A stretch of 64,000 bases of DNA from Kitasatospora aureofaciens. GTDB taxonomy: Bacteria > Actinomycetota > Actinomycetes > Streptomycetales > Streptomycetaceae. The stretch spans positions 133,242-197,241 of the forward strand of contig JODU01000014.1 in NCBI GenBank assembly GCA_000720845.1. Reading direction: 5' to 3'. The notes under the pieces were generated by a model. It saw only the letters and a program-made list of their open reading frames with translations. It was not told where the DNA came from and did not search any database. Position numbers and translations under genes: made by a program. Of this stretch, positions 1-8,769 are shown one piece after another. Every line of letters starts with the position of its first letter. The first letter of the stretch is position 1.

Positions 1-250
1 TGTCCAGACCGTGCAGCTCACCGACGATCTTCGGCAGCGCCGTGGCGACGATCATCTGCTCCAGCGCGGCGAGCAGCAGCGCGAGCATCAGCCCGACGAA
101 GACCAGCCGCACCCGGCGCGGGCTCAGCCCGGCGTCGCGCTCCCCGTCCGGCTCCGCAACGGGAGACCCAGGGGGTGGCTGGACCGCGACGACCGGTTCG
201 TCCTGTGCGGGACCCCTTACCGGGTCCTGCACCAGAGTGATCCCGCCCAC
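1..250 (-). CDS. MFS drug exporter, DHA2 (EmrB/QacA) type, N-terminal fragment
   Basis: This is the first part of a membrane transporter whose remainder lies beyond the left edge of the window. Reading the minus strand from a GTG at 250 gives a polar N-terminal tail of about 43 residues. A first transmembrane helix follows that ends in the pattern LEQMIVATALPKIVGEL, the typical TM1/loop of 14-helix proton-driven multidrug exporters. A GGGGAG ribosome site lies a few bases before the GTG. The frame is open to the edge. The substrate cannot be inferred. Confidence 0.75.
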   Translation of the reverse strand, partial: MGGITLVQDPVRGPAQDEPVVAVQPPPGSPVAEPDGERDAGLSPRRVRLVFVGLMLALLLAALEQMIVATALPKIVGELHGLD

Positions 251-400
251 GTACCGCTCCCCTCGTCACACCTGCTCACATTTGCCGCCTGAGGCGACAA
301 CTGCGAACAAGTGCGACGAGTTACGGACGTACGGCGGGTTCGTGCGGAGATCACTCGAACCGGTGAGGCGGCCAACAGCCGCTCCGTGTCTGCTCTTTGG

Positions 401-844
401 CTACTTCTCGACCTCGGTGGCGAGCTTGGCGAGCAGCGCGTCGTAGATCCGGGCGAGGCCCTTGGGGGCGAAGGTCTTCTCGAAGAAGCCGCCGACGCCG
501 CCCGCGCCCTGCCAGGTGGTGAGCACGACGACCCGGGACTTGCCCTCGCCCGCCGGGGTGACCCGCCAGGTGGTGACCATGGAGGAGTTGCGGTCCTTCT
601 CGACCAGCTCGCCGTCGCTCGGCTCGGTGACCTCCAGCAGGCAGTCACGGATGCGCTTGCTGGTGGCCTGGAGCTTCCAGTGCACGAGGGTGCCCTCGCC
701 GTCGCCGCCCTCCCGGACCTCGTACTCGCTGAAGTGCTCGGGCAGCAGCTTCTCGCGGGTGCCGCTGTAGTCGGCGAGGGTGTCGAACACCGTCTCCGCG
801 TCCGCTGCGACGATCCGCTCCGTCGTCGCCTCGACCTGCGCCAT
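401..844 (-). CDS. SRPBCC (polyketide cyclase/START-fold) family protein
   Basis: A 147-residue single-domain protein, the usual size for the Bet v1-like SRPBCC fold, a hydrophobic-pocket fold used for lipid or polyketide binding. It begins MAQVEATTERIVAADAETVF, with the N-terminal beta strand and the 'AxxVFxxLADY' helix seen in this family. The ATG at 844 has a good GGAGG site 8 bases upstream; longer in-frame starts run into non-coding sequence. It stands alone, so its ligand is unknown. The family assignment is firm and the function is not. Confidence 0.8.
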   Translation of the reverse strand: MAQVEATTERIVAADAETVFDTLADYSGTREKLLPEHFSEYEVREGGDGEGTLVHWKLQATSKRIRDCLLEVTEPSDGELVEKDRNSSMVTTWRVTPAGEGKSRVVVLTTWQGAGGVGGFFEKTFAPKGLARIYDALLAKLATEVEK

Positions 845-958
845 CGGGTTCCTCCAGGGCCTGGTTCTCGGGTTCGGGGCAAGCCAACCACCCCGCCGCC
901 CGGCCACCAAATCGGGGGGCGCGAAGCAGCCCCGCACGACTGGCCCGCACGATCAAGG

Positions 959-970
959 GAACAAGTGTTC
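959..970. promoter_or_regulatory. LexA (SOS) box
   Basis: The sequence GAAC-AAGT-GTTC is a perfect GAAC-N4-GTTC palindrome, the core of the LexA operator of mycobacteria and Streptomyces. It ends 33 bases before the ATG of the radical SAM gene, a position where a bound repressor would block transcription. It predicts DNA-damage induction of that gene. Confidence 0.75.
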
Positions 971-1003
971 TATTGTGTCGGCAGTGCTACCGAGGAGGCC
1001 TCA

Positions 1004-2050
1004 ATGCGCTGGGAGAACCTCACGGACTCCGACCACGCCCGGGCGGCGGACACCGCGCTGTTCGGTGCGGACGCCGTCGTCACCCGCACCTTCGACACGC
1101 CCGAGTTCCGCGGCATCACCTTCCACGAGGTGCGCGCCCGCTCGATCCTGAACCGGGTGCCGGGGGCCTCGCGCATGCCGTTCGAGTGGACGGTGAACCC
1201 CTACCGGGGCTGCACGCACGCGTGCGTGTACTGCTTCGCGCGCAAGACGCACAGCTATCTGGACCTCGACACGGGGCTCGGCTTCGACTCCCAGATCGTC
1301 GTCAAGGTGAACGCGCCCGAGCTGCTGCGCCGCCAGCTGGCCTCGCGCCGCTGGCAGGGCGAGCACGTCGCGATGGGCACCAACGTCGACTGCTACCAGC
1401 GCGCGGAGGGACGCTACCGGCTGATGCCGGGCATCATCGAGGCCCTCACCGAGCGGGCGAACCCCTTCTCGATCCTCACCAAGGGCACGCTGATCCTGCG
1501 CGATATGGACCTGCTGACCCGGGCCGCCCGGGTGACGGACGTGGGGATATCGGTCTCGGTCGGCTTCACCGACGCGGACCTGTGGCGCACCGTGGAGCCG
1601 GGCACCCCGACACCGGAGCGCCGGCTGGAGGTCGTCCGGGCCCTCGGCGAGCACGGCATCGGCTGCGGGGTGCTGATGGCCCCGGTCATCCCCTTCCTCG
1701 GCGACGAGCCGGCCCAGCTGCGGGCCACCGTGCGCGCCATCGCCGCCGCGGGCGCCACCTCGGTGACGCCCCTGGTGCTGCACCTGCGCCCGGGCGCCCT
1801 CGAGTGGTTCATGGACTGGCTGGGCCGGCACCACCCGCACCTGGTCCGCCGCTACGAACGGCTCTACGCGGACGGCGCCTACGCCCCGACGTGGTACCAG
1901 CGCCGGATCACCCGCCAGGTGCACGATCTCGCGCGCGAGTACGGCATCGGTCCCGCGCGCGCGGAGATGCCGCGAAGGACCGCCGAGCCGGAGCACTCGC
2001 GGTCGGCCGAGCCCCCGGCCACCGAGCCGGTACAGCTCTCCCTCATCTGA
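1004..2050 (+). CDS. Rv2578c-family radical SAM protein
   Basis: A 348-residue radical S-adenosylmethionine enzyme. The iron-sulfur cluster motif CxxxCxxC is at C70, C74 and C77 (CTHACVYC), preceded by NPYRGC as in the SplB-like/Rv2578c family. Its reaction is not known to me; SplB relatives repair spore photoproduct in DNA. The ATG at 1004 has a GAGGAGG site. A LexA box sits just upstream, and the mycobacterial homologue Rv2578c is, as I recall, on LexA regulon lists, which fits a DNA-damage role. The family call is confident; the repair role is inference. Confidence 0.85.
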   Translation: MRWENLTDSDHARAADTALFGADAVVTRTFDTPEFRGITFHEVRARSILNRVPGASRMPFEWTVNPYRGCTHACVYCFARKTHSYLDLDTGLGFDSQIVVKVNAPELLRRQLASRRWQGEHVAMGTNVDCYQRAEGRYRLMPGIIEALTERANPFSILTKGTLILRDMDLLTRAARVTDVGISVSVGFTDADLWRTVEPGTPTPERRLEVVRALGEHGIGCGVLMAPVIPFLGDEPAQLRATVRAIAAAGATSVTPLVLHLRPGALEWFMDWLGRHHPHLVRRYERLYADGAYAPTWYQRRITRQVHDLAREYGIGPARAEMPRRTAEPEHSRSAEPPATEPVQLSLI

Positions 2051-2253
2051 CGGCCTTCGAGCACACGCTCCCGCCCGGCGCCGTCAGCCCACCGGAGTGT
2101 CCGAGCAAGAGCATTGGAGGGCATCTTCCGACCCAATCGGGTCAAGTATCGACAGGCCTCGTTCTTCCCAAGCCGCTCCCCGGGACCATCCGGCGAGGAC
2201 CGCGACCCGCGCGGACCGCAGCCTCTCCGTCCTGGGAGTCCTGGGAGAACGTC

Positions 2254-3852
2254 ATGAGACAACGCGCAGCCGTGCTGTGCGGCGCCGCCGTCATCGCCGC
2301 CGGGACCGTCACCGCCGTACCCGCCGCGCCCGCCGACGCGAGCGCACCGCGGCCCACGCGCCCCGCGCCCGCCACGACCGCCGCCGGCCCGCACTGGAAG
2401 AAGTGCGCCACGGAGGACTATCCGACGCTCCAGTGCGCGTCCCTGAAGGTGCCGCTGGACCACGCGCGTCCGCGCGGGAGGCAGATCACGCTGGCGCTGT
2501 CGCGCGTCCCGCACACCGCCAAGACCTACCAGGGCCCCCTGCTGGTGAATCCCGGCGGCCCCGGCGGCAGCGGGCTGACGCTCGCCGGGTTCGTGGCGTC
2601 GTCGCTGCCCGCGGAGGTGGCCGCCCAGTACGACGTCATCGGCTTCGACCCGCGCGGCGTGGGAAAGAGCGCCCCCGCGCTGGACTGCCTGCCGGGCCAC
2701 TTCGACCCGGTGCGGCCCGACTCGGTGCCGGCCACGCCGGACGTCGAGCGGGCCAACCTGACGCGGGCCGAGTCCTTCGCCGACGCCTGCGGCGACAAGT
2801 ACGCGGACGTCCTGCCCCACATCGGCACGGTCGACGCCGCGCGGGACGTGGACGCGATCCGCGCGGCGCTCGGTGCCGAGAAACTCAACTACTTCGGCTA
2901 CTCCTACGGCACCTACCTGGGCGCCGTCTACGCCAAGCTCTACCCGCAACGGGTGCGGCGGCTGGTCCTGGACTCCGTCGTCGGGCCGGACGACGTCTGG
3001 TACGAGGCCAACCTCAACCAGGACCTCGCCTTCAACGACCGCCACCGCGCGTTCCTGGCCTGGATCGCCGAGCACGACCGGGCCTACGGCCTGGGCACCG
3101 ACCCCGAACGCGTCGAGGCCGCCTGGTACGCGATGCGGGCGGCGCTGGCGAAGCGGCCCGCCGGCGGGAAGGTCGGTGCCTCCGAGCTGGAGGACACCTA
3201 CATGCCGGGCGGGTACTACAACGGCTACTGGCCCTACCTGGCCGAGGCGTTCGCCGCGTACGTGAACGACGGGGACACCGGCCCGCTGGTCGAGGCCTAC
3301 GAGAACTTCGGGGCCCCGGACGCCTCCGGGGACAACGGCTACAGCGTCTACACCGCGGTGCAGTGCCGCGACGCCGGCTGGCCGCGGGACTGGGAGGAGT
3401 GGCGCGACGACAGCTGGGGCCTGTACGAGAAGGCGCCCTTCCTGGTGTGGAACAACGCCTGGTACAACGCGCCGTGCGCGTTCTGGCCCACACCGTCCCG
3501 GGAGCCGGTGGACGTCGCCAACGGCGAACTGCCCCCGGTCCTGCTGTTCCAGGCGACCGGCGACGCGGCCACCCCGTACGAGGGCGGCGTCACCGCGCAC
3601 CGGCTGCTGCGCGACTCCGCCCTCGTCGTCGAGGAGGGCGGCGGGAACCACGGCATCACGCTGAGCGGGAACGACTGCCTGGACGGGCACCTGGCCGCCT
3701 ATCTCACCGACGGCACCGTGCCGCACGGCGACGGTGGCGAGGCCGACGCGGTGTGCCCGGCGCTGCCGGACCCGAAGCCGCTGGAGTCCAAGGCTGCTTC
3801 CACCTCCTCGCGGGGTTCCACCCTGCACGGGCTGCTCGGCTTCCGCGGCTAG
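2254..3852 (+). CDS. Secreted tripeptidyl aminopeptidase-like alpha/beta hydrolase
   Basis: A 532-residue exported peptidase of the Streptomyces tripeptidyl aminopeptidase (TAP/SlpD) family, which releases N-terminal peptides outside the cell. The N-terminus is a signal peptide (MRQRAAV followed by an Ala/Val-rich core and AxA sites near residue 30). The oxyanion segment NPGGPGGSG and the nucleophile motif GYSYG with Ser217 are present. A C-terminal TAP-type domain holds the catalytic His in a GNHGI segment. The ATG at 2254 has a GGGAG site 8 bases upstream. The preceding 200 bases hold no gene. Confidence 0.85.
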   Translation: MRQRAAVLCGAAVIAAGTVTAVPAAPADASAPRPTRPAPATTAAGPHWKKCATEDYPTLQCASLKVPLDHARPRGRQITLALSRVPHTAKTYQGPLLVNPGGPGGSGLTLAGFVASSLPAEVAAQYDVIGFDPRGVGKSAPALDCLPGHFDPVRPDSVPATPDVERANLTRAESFADACGDKYADVLPHIGTVDAARDVDAIRAALGAEKLNYFGYSYGTYLGAVYAKLYPQRVRRLVLDSVVGPDDVWYEANLNQDLAFNDRHRAFLAWIAEHDRAYGLGTDPERVEAAWYAMRAALAKRPAGGKVGASELEDTYMPGGYYNGYWPYLAEAFAAYVNDGDTGPLVEAYENFGAPDASGDNGYSVYTAVQCRDAGWPRDWEEWRDDSWGLYEKAPFLVWNNAWYNAPCAFWPTPSREPVDVANGELPPVLLFQATGDAATPYEGGVTAHRLLRDSALVVEEGGGNHGITLSGNDCLDGHLAAYLTDGTVPHGDGGEADAVCPALPDPKPLESKAASTSSRGSTLHGLLGFRG

Positions 3853-3912
3853 CCGTCCCGTCCGCCACACCCCGTCGGGGACGTTGTCAGTGCCGTGGTC
3901 CACGATGGACGC

Positions 3913-4311
3913 ATGAGTGAGCTGACCAGGATCCCGGCCCCCGAGGGCGTCGCGCCCGCCGCGCAGTACACCCATGTCGTCCTCGGCACCGGGCGGTTCG
4001 TGGCCGTCTCGGGGCAGCTCGCGCTGGACGAGGACGGCAGGGTGGTCGGCGAGGGCGACCCCGCGGCCCAGGCCCGCCAGGTCTTCGAGAACCTGCGCCG
4101 GTGCCTCGCCGCGGCCGGTGCGACCTTCGACGACGTGGTGAAGCTGACCTTCTTCGTCACGGACATGGCCCACATGGGCGCGGTCCGCGCGGCCCGCGCC
4201 GAGCACATACCCGACGACCGGCTGCCGGCCGCCTCGGCCGTGCAGGTGGCCGCGCTGGTCCGGCCGGAGTTCCTCATGGAGATCGAGGCGTTCGCGGTCG
4301 TGGCGCGGTGA
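3913..4311 (+). CDS. RidA (YjgF/UK114) family protein
   Basis: A 132-residue protein of the RidA family, trimeric enamine/imine deaminases that hydrolyse reactive intermediates from PLP enzymes. It shows VSGQLALDEDG near the N-terminus, NLRRCLAAAGATFDDVVK in the centre and a C-terminal ALVRPEFLMEIEAFAV strand. The active-site Arg seen in true RidA proteins aligns poorly (AALVRPEFL), so it may belong to a non-deaminase Rid subgroup. ATG 3913 has no ribosome site and may be leaderless; a GTG at 3895 is an alternative. Its stop overlaps the next start (GTGA). Confidence 0.8.
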   Translation: MSELTRIPAPEGVAPAAQYTHVVLGTGRFVAVSGQLALDEDGRVVGEGDPAAQARQVFENLRRCLAAAGATFDDVVKLTFFVTDMAHMGAVRAARAEHIPDDRLPAASAVQVAALVRPEFLMEIEAFAVVAR

Positions 4312-4847
4312 GCGGTCCGCAGGCGCGCGTGCGGGTGCGGGAGATGGTCCTCGCGGACTGCGACCGCGTGTCCCTGATCCGGGTCCGGGGCTGGCAGCAC
4401 GCCTACCGTGGCCTGATGCCGCAGCCGCACCTCGACGCGATGAACCCCGCCGCCGACGCCGAGCGGCGTCGCGACCTGTTCGCCCGGGCCCCGGAGGACC
4501 TGGTGAACCTGGTCGCCGAGGACGAGGGCGGCGAGGTCGTCGGCTGGGCCTGCCACGGTCCCTACCGGGACGGCGAGGCGCGCACCGCGGACGCCGAGTT
4601 GTACGCCCTCTACGTCGACACCGCACGGCTCGGCGCGGGCGCCGGGCGGGCCCTGCTCGGGGAGTCGGTGCGCCGGTGCGAGAGTGCCGGGCACGGGCGC
4701 ATGCTCCTGTGGGTGCTCAAGGGCAACACCCGCGCCCGGCGCTTCTACGAGCGGGCGGGCTTCCGCCCCGACGGTGCCGAGGAGTCCTCCGAGGTGGACG
4801 GCGTCCCGGTGCCCGAGGTGCGCTACGCGCGGGCGCTGGACGGCTGA
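4308..4847 (+). CDS. GNAT family N-acetyltransferase
   Basis: A 179-residue acetyl-CoA-dependent acetyltransferase. The GNAT core is visible: an ELYALYVD beta strand, the acetyl-CoA loop LGAGAGRALLGE (R/Q-x-x-G-x-G/A), and the C-terminal pattern VLKGNTRARRFYERAGFRPDG. The GTG start overlaps the RidA stop by four bases, so the two are translationally coupled. The acyl acceptor is unknown. Confidence 0.85.
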   Translation: MSGPQARVRVREMVLADCDRVSLIRVRGWQHAYRGLMPQPHLDAMNPAADAERRRDLFARAPEDLVNLVAEDEGGEVVGWACHGPYRDGEARTADAELYALYVDTARLGAGAGRALLGESVRRCESAGHGRMLLWVLKGNTRARRFYERAGFRPDGAEESSEVDGVPVPEVRYARALDG

Positions 4848-4879
4848 CGGCTCGTCACCGCTCCCTCACCGGCCGCCAC

Positions 4880-5473
4880 TCACCGCTGCCCCGGGATGCG
4901 CGCCAGCGCCCGCACCGCCGCCTCGGCCAGCGCCGGGTGGGCGAGGGCGTCGTTCAGGACGGGGGCCGCGCGCTCGTCGCCGAGGGCGCCGAGGCCCTCG
5001 ACGCAGGCGAGCGCGACGCGCCGGTAGGGGTCGTGCGGGCGCAGCCGCCGCTCCAGCGTGGTGATCAGCGCGGGCACCGACTCCGGAGCCCGCAGCTCGG
5101 CCAGCAGCCGTACCGGGTGCAGGGCGTAGGCGACCCGCAGCTCGTTGGTGGCGAGGGCCGCGGCCGCGCGGGCGGTGCGCGGGTCGCCGAGGCGGGCCAG
5201 GGCGTGGGCGGCCGAGGCGCAGCGCGGCGGGTCGCGGTGGTTGAGCAGGAGCACGAGCGATTCGAAGGCCCGCCGGTCCCCCGCCGCACCCAGCCGGAAG
5301 GCGGCCAGCTCCCGGGCCCACAGCGGGTGTCCGGGCTCGGTGAGCACGGCGGCCAGCTCGTCGTGGTCCTTCGTCGCCACGAGCCGGTCGTACACCGTCG
5401 TGGCCTCCGGAACACCCGAGGCCACCGCCTCGGCCCGTAAGCGCTCCGTGAGCGCCCGCAACTCTTCGTCCAT
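4880..5473 (-). CDS. HEAT-repeat protein
   Basis: A 197-residue all-alpha protein built from repeating helix pairs with the HEAT/PBS-lyase rhythm (for example SAAHALARLGDPRTARAAAAL and ALACVEGLGALGDERAAPVL). Such proteins are usually protein-binding scaffolds. The ATG at 5473 faces the divergent promoter region of the hydroxyacyl-CoA dehydrogenase gene. It converges with the GNAT gene with 32 bases between stops. No catalytic motif is seen. Confidence 0.8.
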   Translation of the reverse strand: MDEELRALTERLRAEAVASGVPEATTVYDRLVATKDHDELAAVLTEPGHPLWARELAAFRLGAAGDRRAFESLVLLLNHRDPPRCASAAHALARLGDPRTARAAAALATNELRVAYALHPVRLLAELRAPESVPALITTLERRLRPHDPYRRVALACVEGLGALGDERAAPVLNDALAHPALAEAAVRALARIPGQR

Positions 5474-5855
5474 GACACCGAGGTTAGGGGCGTCACACGG
5501 GGTGTGGGACCTACATCACGAACACCGGGGGCTGGCGCGCTCGTTACCCGCGGGTTAACCTCAGACGAGCGGGTCACCCACCCGCAGCAACTCCTCACGG
5601 TGGTTTGGTGACGCAGCCACCGGGAGGGCAGTCGGTCCGGTACCTCGGGTACCGCATCAGGACCCGGCCCCGGGACAGGGCCGGTCAAGGCCGCCGGCCG
5701 GGCGTGTGCACGCCCTCCGCGACGGCACCGGGCGTGTGCGCCAGTCGCCCGGCGACACCCGCACTCCCTTCCTTCCTCTTCCACGCACCCGGTGCGCCCC
5801 CTCGGCGCATCCGCGGGCGTGTTCCCGTCGTCACCCTCATTCCTGGAGTCCCGCG
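5474..5855. promoter_or_regulatory. Divergent control region with several inverted repeats
   Basis: 382 bases without a gene between the HEAT protein and the fused dehydrogenase. It holds the palindrome ACCCGCGGGT (5547-5556), flanked by TT/TTAA. It also holds a 17-base inverted repeat CGGTACC-TCG-GGTACCG (5638-5654) and a 7-bp stem CCGGCCC/GGGCCGG (5664-5684). These could be operators or leader RNA structure for the dehydrogenase. No -10/-35 pair stands out enough to call. Confidence 0.4.
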
Positions 5856-7661
5856 ATGGCCACTCCCCTGTCCGACACCCCTCTGTCCCCGCTCCGGACG
5901 ATCGCCGTCGTCGGCCTCGGCACGATGGGCACCGGCATCGCCGAGGTCCTGGCCGGGGCCGGCCGCGAGGTCGTCGGCATCGACGTCAGCGAGGCGCAGG
6001 CCGTCAAGGCGGTCGCCGCGCTGGAGTCCTCCACCGCCCGTGCCGTCGAGCGCGGGCGGCTGACCGAGGAGGAGCGCGCCGCAGCCCTGGGCCGCGTCCG
6101 CACCTCCACCGATCTGCGGGCCGCCGCCGACGCCGACCTGGTGATCGAGGTGGTCCCGGAGTCGTACGAGATCAAGCAGCGGGTCTTCCGGGAGCTGGAC
6201 GGGATCGTGCGCCCGCAGACCATCCTGGCCACCGGCACCAACGCGCTGTCCGTCACGCGGCTGGCCGCGGACTCGGCCCGCCCGGAGCGCGTGCTCGGCC
6301 TGCACTTCTTCAACCCGGCCCCGGCGATGAGGCTGGTCGAGGTCGTCTCCTCGGTGCTGACCGCGCCCGCCGCCGTCACGGCCGTCACGGACCTGGCCCT
6401 GGACCTCGGCAAGGAGCCGGTCGCGGTCGGGGACCGGCCCGGTTTCGTCGCGGACGGGCTGCTGTTCGGCTACCTCAACCAGGCCGCGGCGATGTACGAG
6501 GCGAACTACGCCTCCCGCGAGGACATCGACGCCGCGATGCGCCTCGGCTGCGGCCTGCCCATGGGACCGCTGGCGCTGCTCGACCTGGTGGGCGTGGACA
6601 CCGCGCGCACGGTCCTGGAGGCCATGTACGCCGCCTCCCGGGACCGTCTGCACGCCCCCGCGCCGATCCTCAGGCAGCTCAGCGAGGCGGGCCTGACGGG
6701 GCGCAAGGCGGGGCGCGGCTTCTACACCTACGAGGCGCCCGGCAGCGCGGTCGTGGTGCCGGACGCGCTGACCCCGGGCGAGGGCGGCACCGCGGTCGCC
6801 GGGCGTCCGGTCCGCGCGGTGGGCGTGGCCGGTTCGGGCACCATGGCGTCCGGCATCGCGGAGGTGTTCGCCAAGGCCGGCTACGAGGTGGTGCTGGCCG
6901 CCCGCAGCGCGGAGAAGGCGCAGACGGCCAAGGCCCGGATCGGCAAGTCCCTGTCCCGGTCGGTCGACAAGGGACGTATGACCGCCGAGGCGGCCGCGCG
7001 GACGCTGGAGCTGATCACACCGACGGGCACGTACGACGACTTCGCCGACGTCGACCTGGCCGTGGAGGCCGTCGCCGAGGACCTGGAGGTGAAGCGGCAG
7101 CTGTTCGGCACGCTGGACAAGGTCTGCAAGCCCGGCGTGGTGCTGGCCACCACCACGTCCTCGCTGCCGGTCGTGGCCTGCGCCCGTGCCACCTCGCGCC
7201 CGCAGGACGTGATCGGCATGCACTTCTTCAACCCGGCCCCGGCGATGAAGCTGGTCGAGGTGGTCCGCACCGTGCTGACCGCCGACGACGTGCACGCCAC
7301 CGTCCACGAGGTCTGCGCCAAGGTGCGCAAGCACGCCGTGGACTGCGGCGACCGGGCGGGGTTCATCGTGAACGCGCTGCTGTTCCCGTACCTGAACAAC
7401 GCCGTCAAGATGGTGCAGGAGCACTACGCGACGCTCGACGACATCGACGCGGCGATGAAGCTGGGCGGCGGCTACCCGATGGGCCCGTTCGAGCTGCTCG
7501 ACGTGGTCGGACTCGACGTGTCGCTGGCCATCGAGAAGGTGCTGCACCAGGAGTTCCGCGACCCGGGGCTGGCCCCCGCACCGCTTCTCGAGCACCTGGT
7601 GGCCGCGGGCTGCCTCGGCCGCAAGACGGGACGCGGTTTCCGCGAGCATGCCCGCCGCTGA
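5856..7661 (+). CDS. Fused (double) 3-hydroxyacyl-CoA dehydrogenase
   Basis: A 601-residue protein made of two tandem copies of the 3-hydroxybutyryl-CoA dehydrogenase fold (about residues 8-290 and 310-601), each normally a separate protein of about 285 residues. Both copies keep a Rossmann glycine motif (GLGTMGTGIAE, GSGTMASGIAE) and the catalytic HFFNPAP segment. It would interconvert acetoacetyl-CoA and 3-hydroxybutyryl-CoA, feeding crotonyl-CoA to the ccr operon downstream. Copy 1 ends its second strand in an Asp (VVGID, NADH-like); copy 2 has VVLAARS with no acidic residue, so the halves may differ in coenzyme. ATG 5856 follows a CTGGAG site. Confidence 0.88.
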   Translation: MATPLSDTPLSPLRTIAVVGLGTMGTGIAEVLAGAGREVVGIDVSEAQAVKAVAALESSTARAVERGRLTEEERAAALGRVRTSTDLRAAADADLVIEVVPESYEIKQRVFRELDGIVRPQTILATGTNALSVTRLAADSARPERVLGLHFFNPAPAMRLVEVVSSVLTAPAAVTAVTDLALDLGKEPVAVGDRPGFVADGLLFGYLNQAAAMYEANYASREDIDAAMRLGCGLPMGPLALLDLVGVDTARTVLEAMYAASRDRLHAPAPILRQLSEAGLTGRKAGRGFYTYEAPGSAVVVPDALTPGEGGTAVAGRPVRAVGVAGSGTMASGIAEVFAKAGYEVVLAARSAEKAQTAKARIGKSLSRSVDKGRMTAEAAARTLELITPTGTYDDFADVDLAVEAVAEDLEVKRQLFGTLDKVCKPGVVLATTTSSLPVVACARATSRPQDVIGMHFFNPAPAMKLVEVVRTVLTADDVHATVHEVCAKVRKHAVDCGDRAGFIVNALLFPYLNNAVKMVQEHYATLDDIDAAMKLGGGYPMGPFELLDVVGLDVSLAIEKVLHQEFRDPGLAPAPLLEHLVAAGCLGRKTGRGFREHARR

Positions 7662-7724
7662 GCGGCCGGACGACTGGTTCCGGCCCGAGGAGGACTGGGG
7701 CGGGCTGCTGGGTCCGGCCGGGTC

Positions 7725-7749
7725 TCCCCCGCCCCGCGCGGGCGGGGGA
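7725..7749. terminator. GC-rich hairpin after the dehydrogenase gene
   Basis: A 10-bp perfect stem (TCCCCCGCCC at 7725-7734 with GGGCGGGGGA at 7740-7749) and a 5-base loop lie 64 bases after the dehydrogenase stop. There is no T-run, as is common for Streptomyces intergenic hairpins. It may terminate transcription before the TetR gene. Confidence 0.45.
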
Positions 7750-7797
7750 AGCCCCGGTCACGCGCATGATTGCGCCCGCATGCAGTACGTTCGGGTC

Positions 7798-8613
7798 ATG
7801 TCCCAGCCCGCCAAGTCCTCACGTACCTCAGCCACGTCCGACGCGCCGGAGAGCGCGGCCGGCAGCCGAGCCGCCGCCCAGCGGCTCAAAATGCGCCGGG
7901 AGCTGGCGGCCGCGGCGATGGAGCTGTTCGCGACCAAGGGGTACGAGGCGACCACCGTCGACGAGATCGCGGCGCAGGCCGGGGTCGCCCGCCGCACCTT
8001 CTTCCGCCACTTCCGCTCCAAGGAAGAGGCGATCTTCCCGGACCACGACGACACCCTGGTGCGCGCCGAGGCGGTGCTCAACGCGGCGCCCGCGCACGAG
8101 CATCCGCTCGACACGGTGTGCCGCGGCATCAAGGAAGTCATGAAGATGTACGCGGCCCGGCCGGAGATCTCGGTCGCCCGCTACAAGCTGACGCGTGAGG
8201 TGCCCACCCTGCGCGAGGCGGAGATCGCGTCGGTGGCCCGTTACGAGCGTCTGTTCACCCGCTACCTGCTGGGCCACTTCGACGAGCACGCGCACGACGA
8301 CGACGCCAACGACGACCCGCTGCTCGCGGAGGTCGCGGCGTCCGCCGTGGTCACCGCGCACAACCACGTGCTGCGGCGCTGGCTGCGGGCCGACGGGCAG
8401 GGTGACGTGGAGGCGGAGCTGGACCACGCCTTCGCGATCGTGCGGAAGACCTTCGGCACGGGCATCGGGGCGGGACGCACCACGGCCTCCACCGGCCGGC
8501 CGGCCGCCTCCTCCGCCTCCGTGCGGGGCGAGGTGCTCGTGACGGTGGCGCGCACCGACGCGCCGCTGCACGAGGTCATGCGCACCATCGAGCAGGCCCT
8601 CAAGGAGCGCTGA
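7798..8613 (+). CDS. TetR family regulator beside ccr
   Basis: A 271-residue TetR-family repressor. The helix-turn-helix is at about residues 35-80 (ELAAAAMELFATKGYEATTV ... GVARRTFFRHFRSKEEAIF). The ligand-binding C-terminal domain is long, with an acidic stretch (DEHAHDDDANDD) and a Ser/Ala-rich tail. It lies between two genes of acyl-CoA metabolism, so it is a natural candidate controller of the ccr operon, probably sensing an acyl-CoA. The ATG at 7798 lacks a ribosome site; CAGTACGTT a few bases upstream suggests a leaderless transcript. The ccr promoter 160 bases downstream holds a perfect palindrome. Confidence 0.85.
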   Translation: MSQPAKSSRTSATSDAPESAAGSRAAAQRLKMRRELAAAAMELFATKGYEATTVDEIAAQAGVARRTFFRHFRSKEEAIFPDHDDTLVRAEAVLNAAPAHEHPLDTVCRGIKEVMKMYAARPEISVARYKLTREVPTLREAEIASVARYERLFTRYLLGHFDEHAHDDDANDDPLLAEVAASAVVTAHNHVLRRWLRADGQGDVEAELDHAFAIVRKTFGTGIGAGRTTASTGRPAASSASVRGEVLVTVARTDAPLHEVMRTIEQALKER

Positions 8614-8635
8614 CCGCCCTTTCCGCACTGTGACG

Positions 8636-8662
8636 ACGGCCACCCACCGGGTGGCCGTTTTT
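8636..8662 (+). terminator. Rho-independent terminator after the TetR gene
   Basis: A perfect 10-bp stem, ACGGCCACCC (8636-8645) and GGGTGGCCGT (8649-8658), with a 3-base loop, is followed directly by a T-run. It lies 23 bases after the TetR stop and separates the regulator from the ccr operon. Confidence 0.85.
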
Positions 8663-8769
8663 GCATGTCGACGCCCCTTTTTCACCTCCGGCGCGAGATG
8701 ATTCGATCGATCATCGCTCATCTGTCGCGTAAAGAATTCATCTGAGAACAGTTTCTGGCACTCAGTGCC

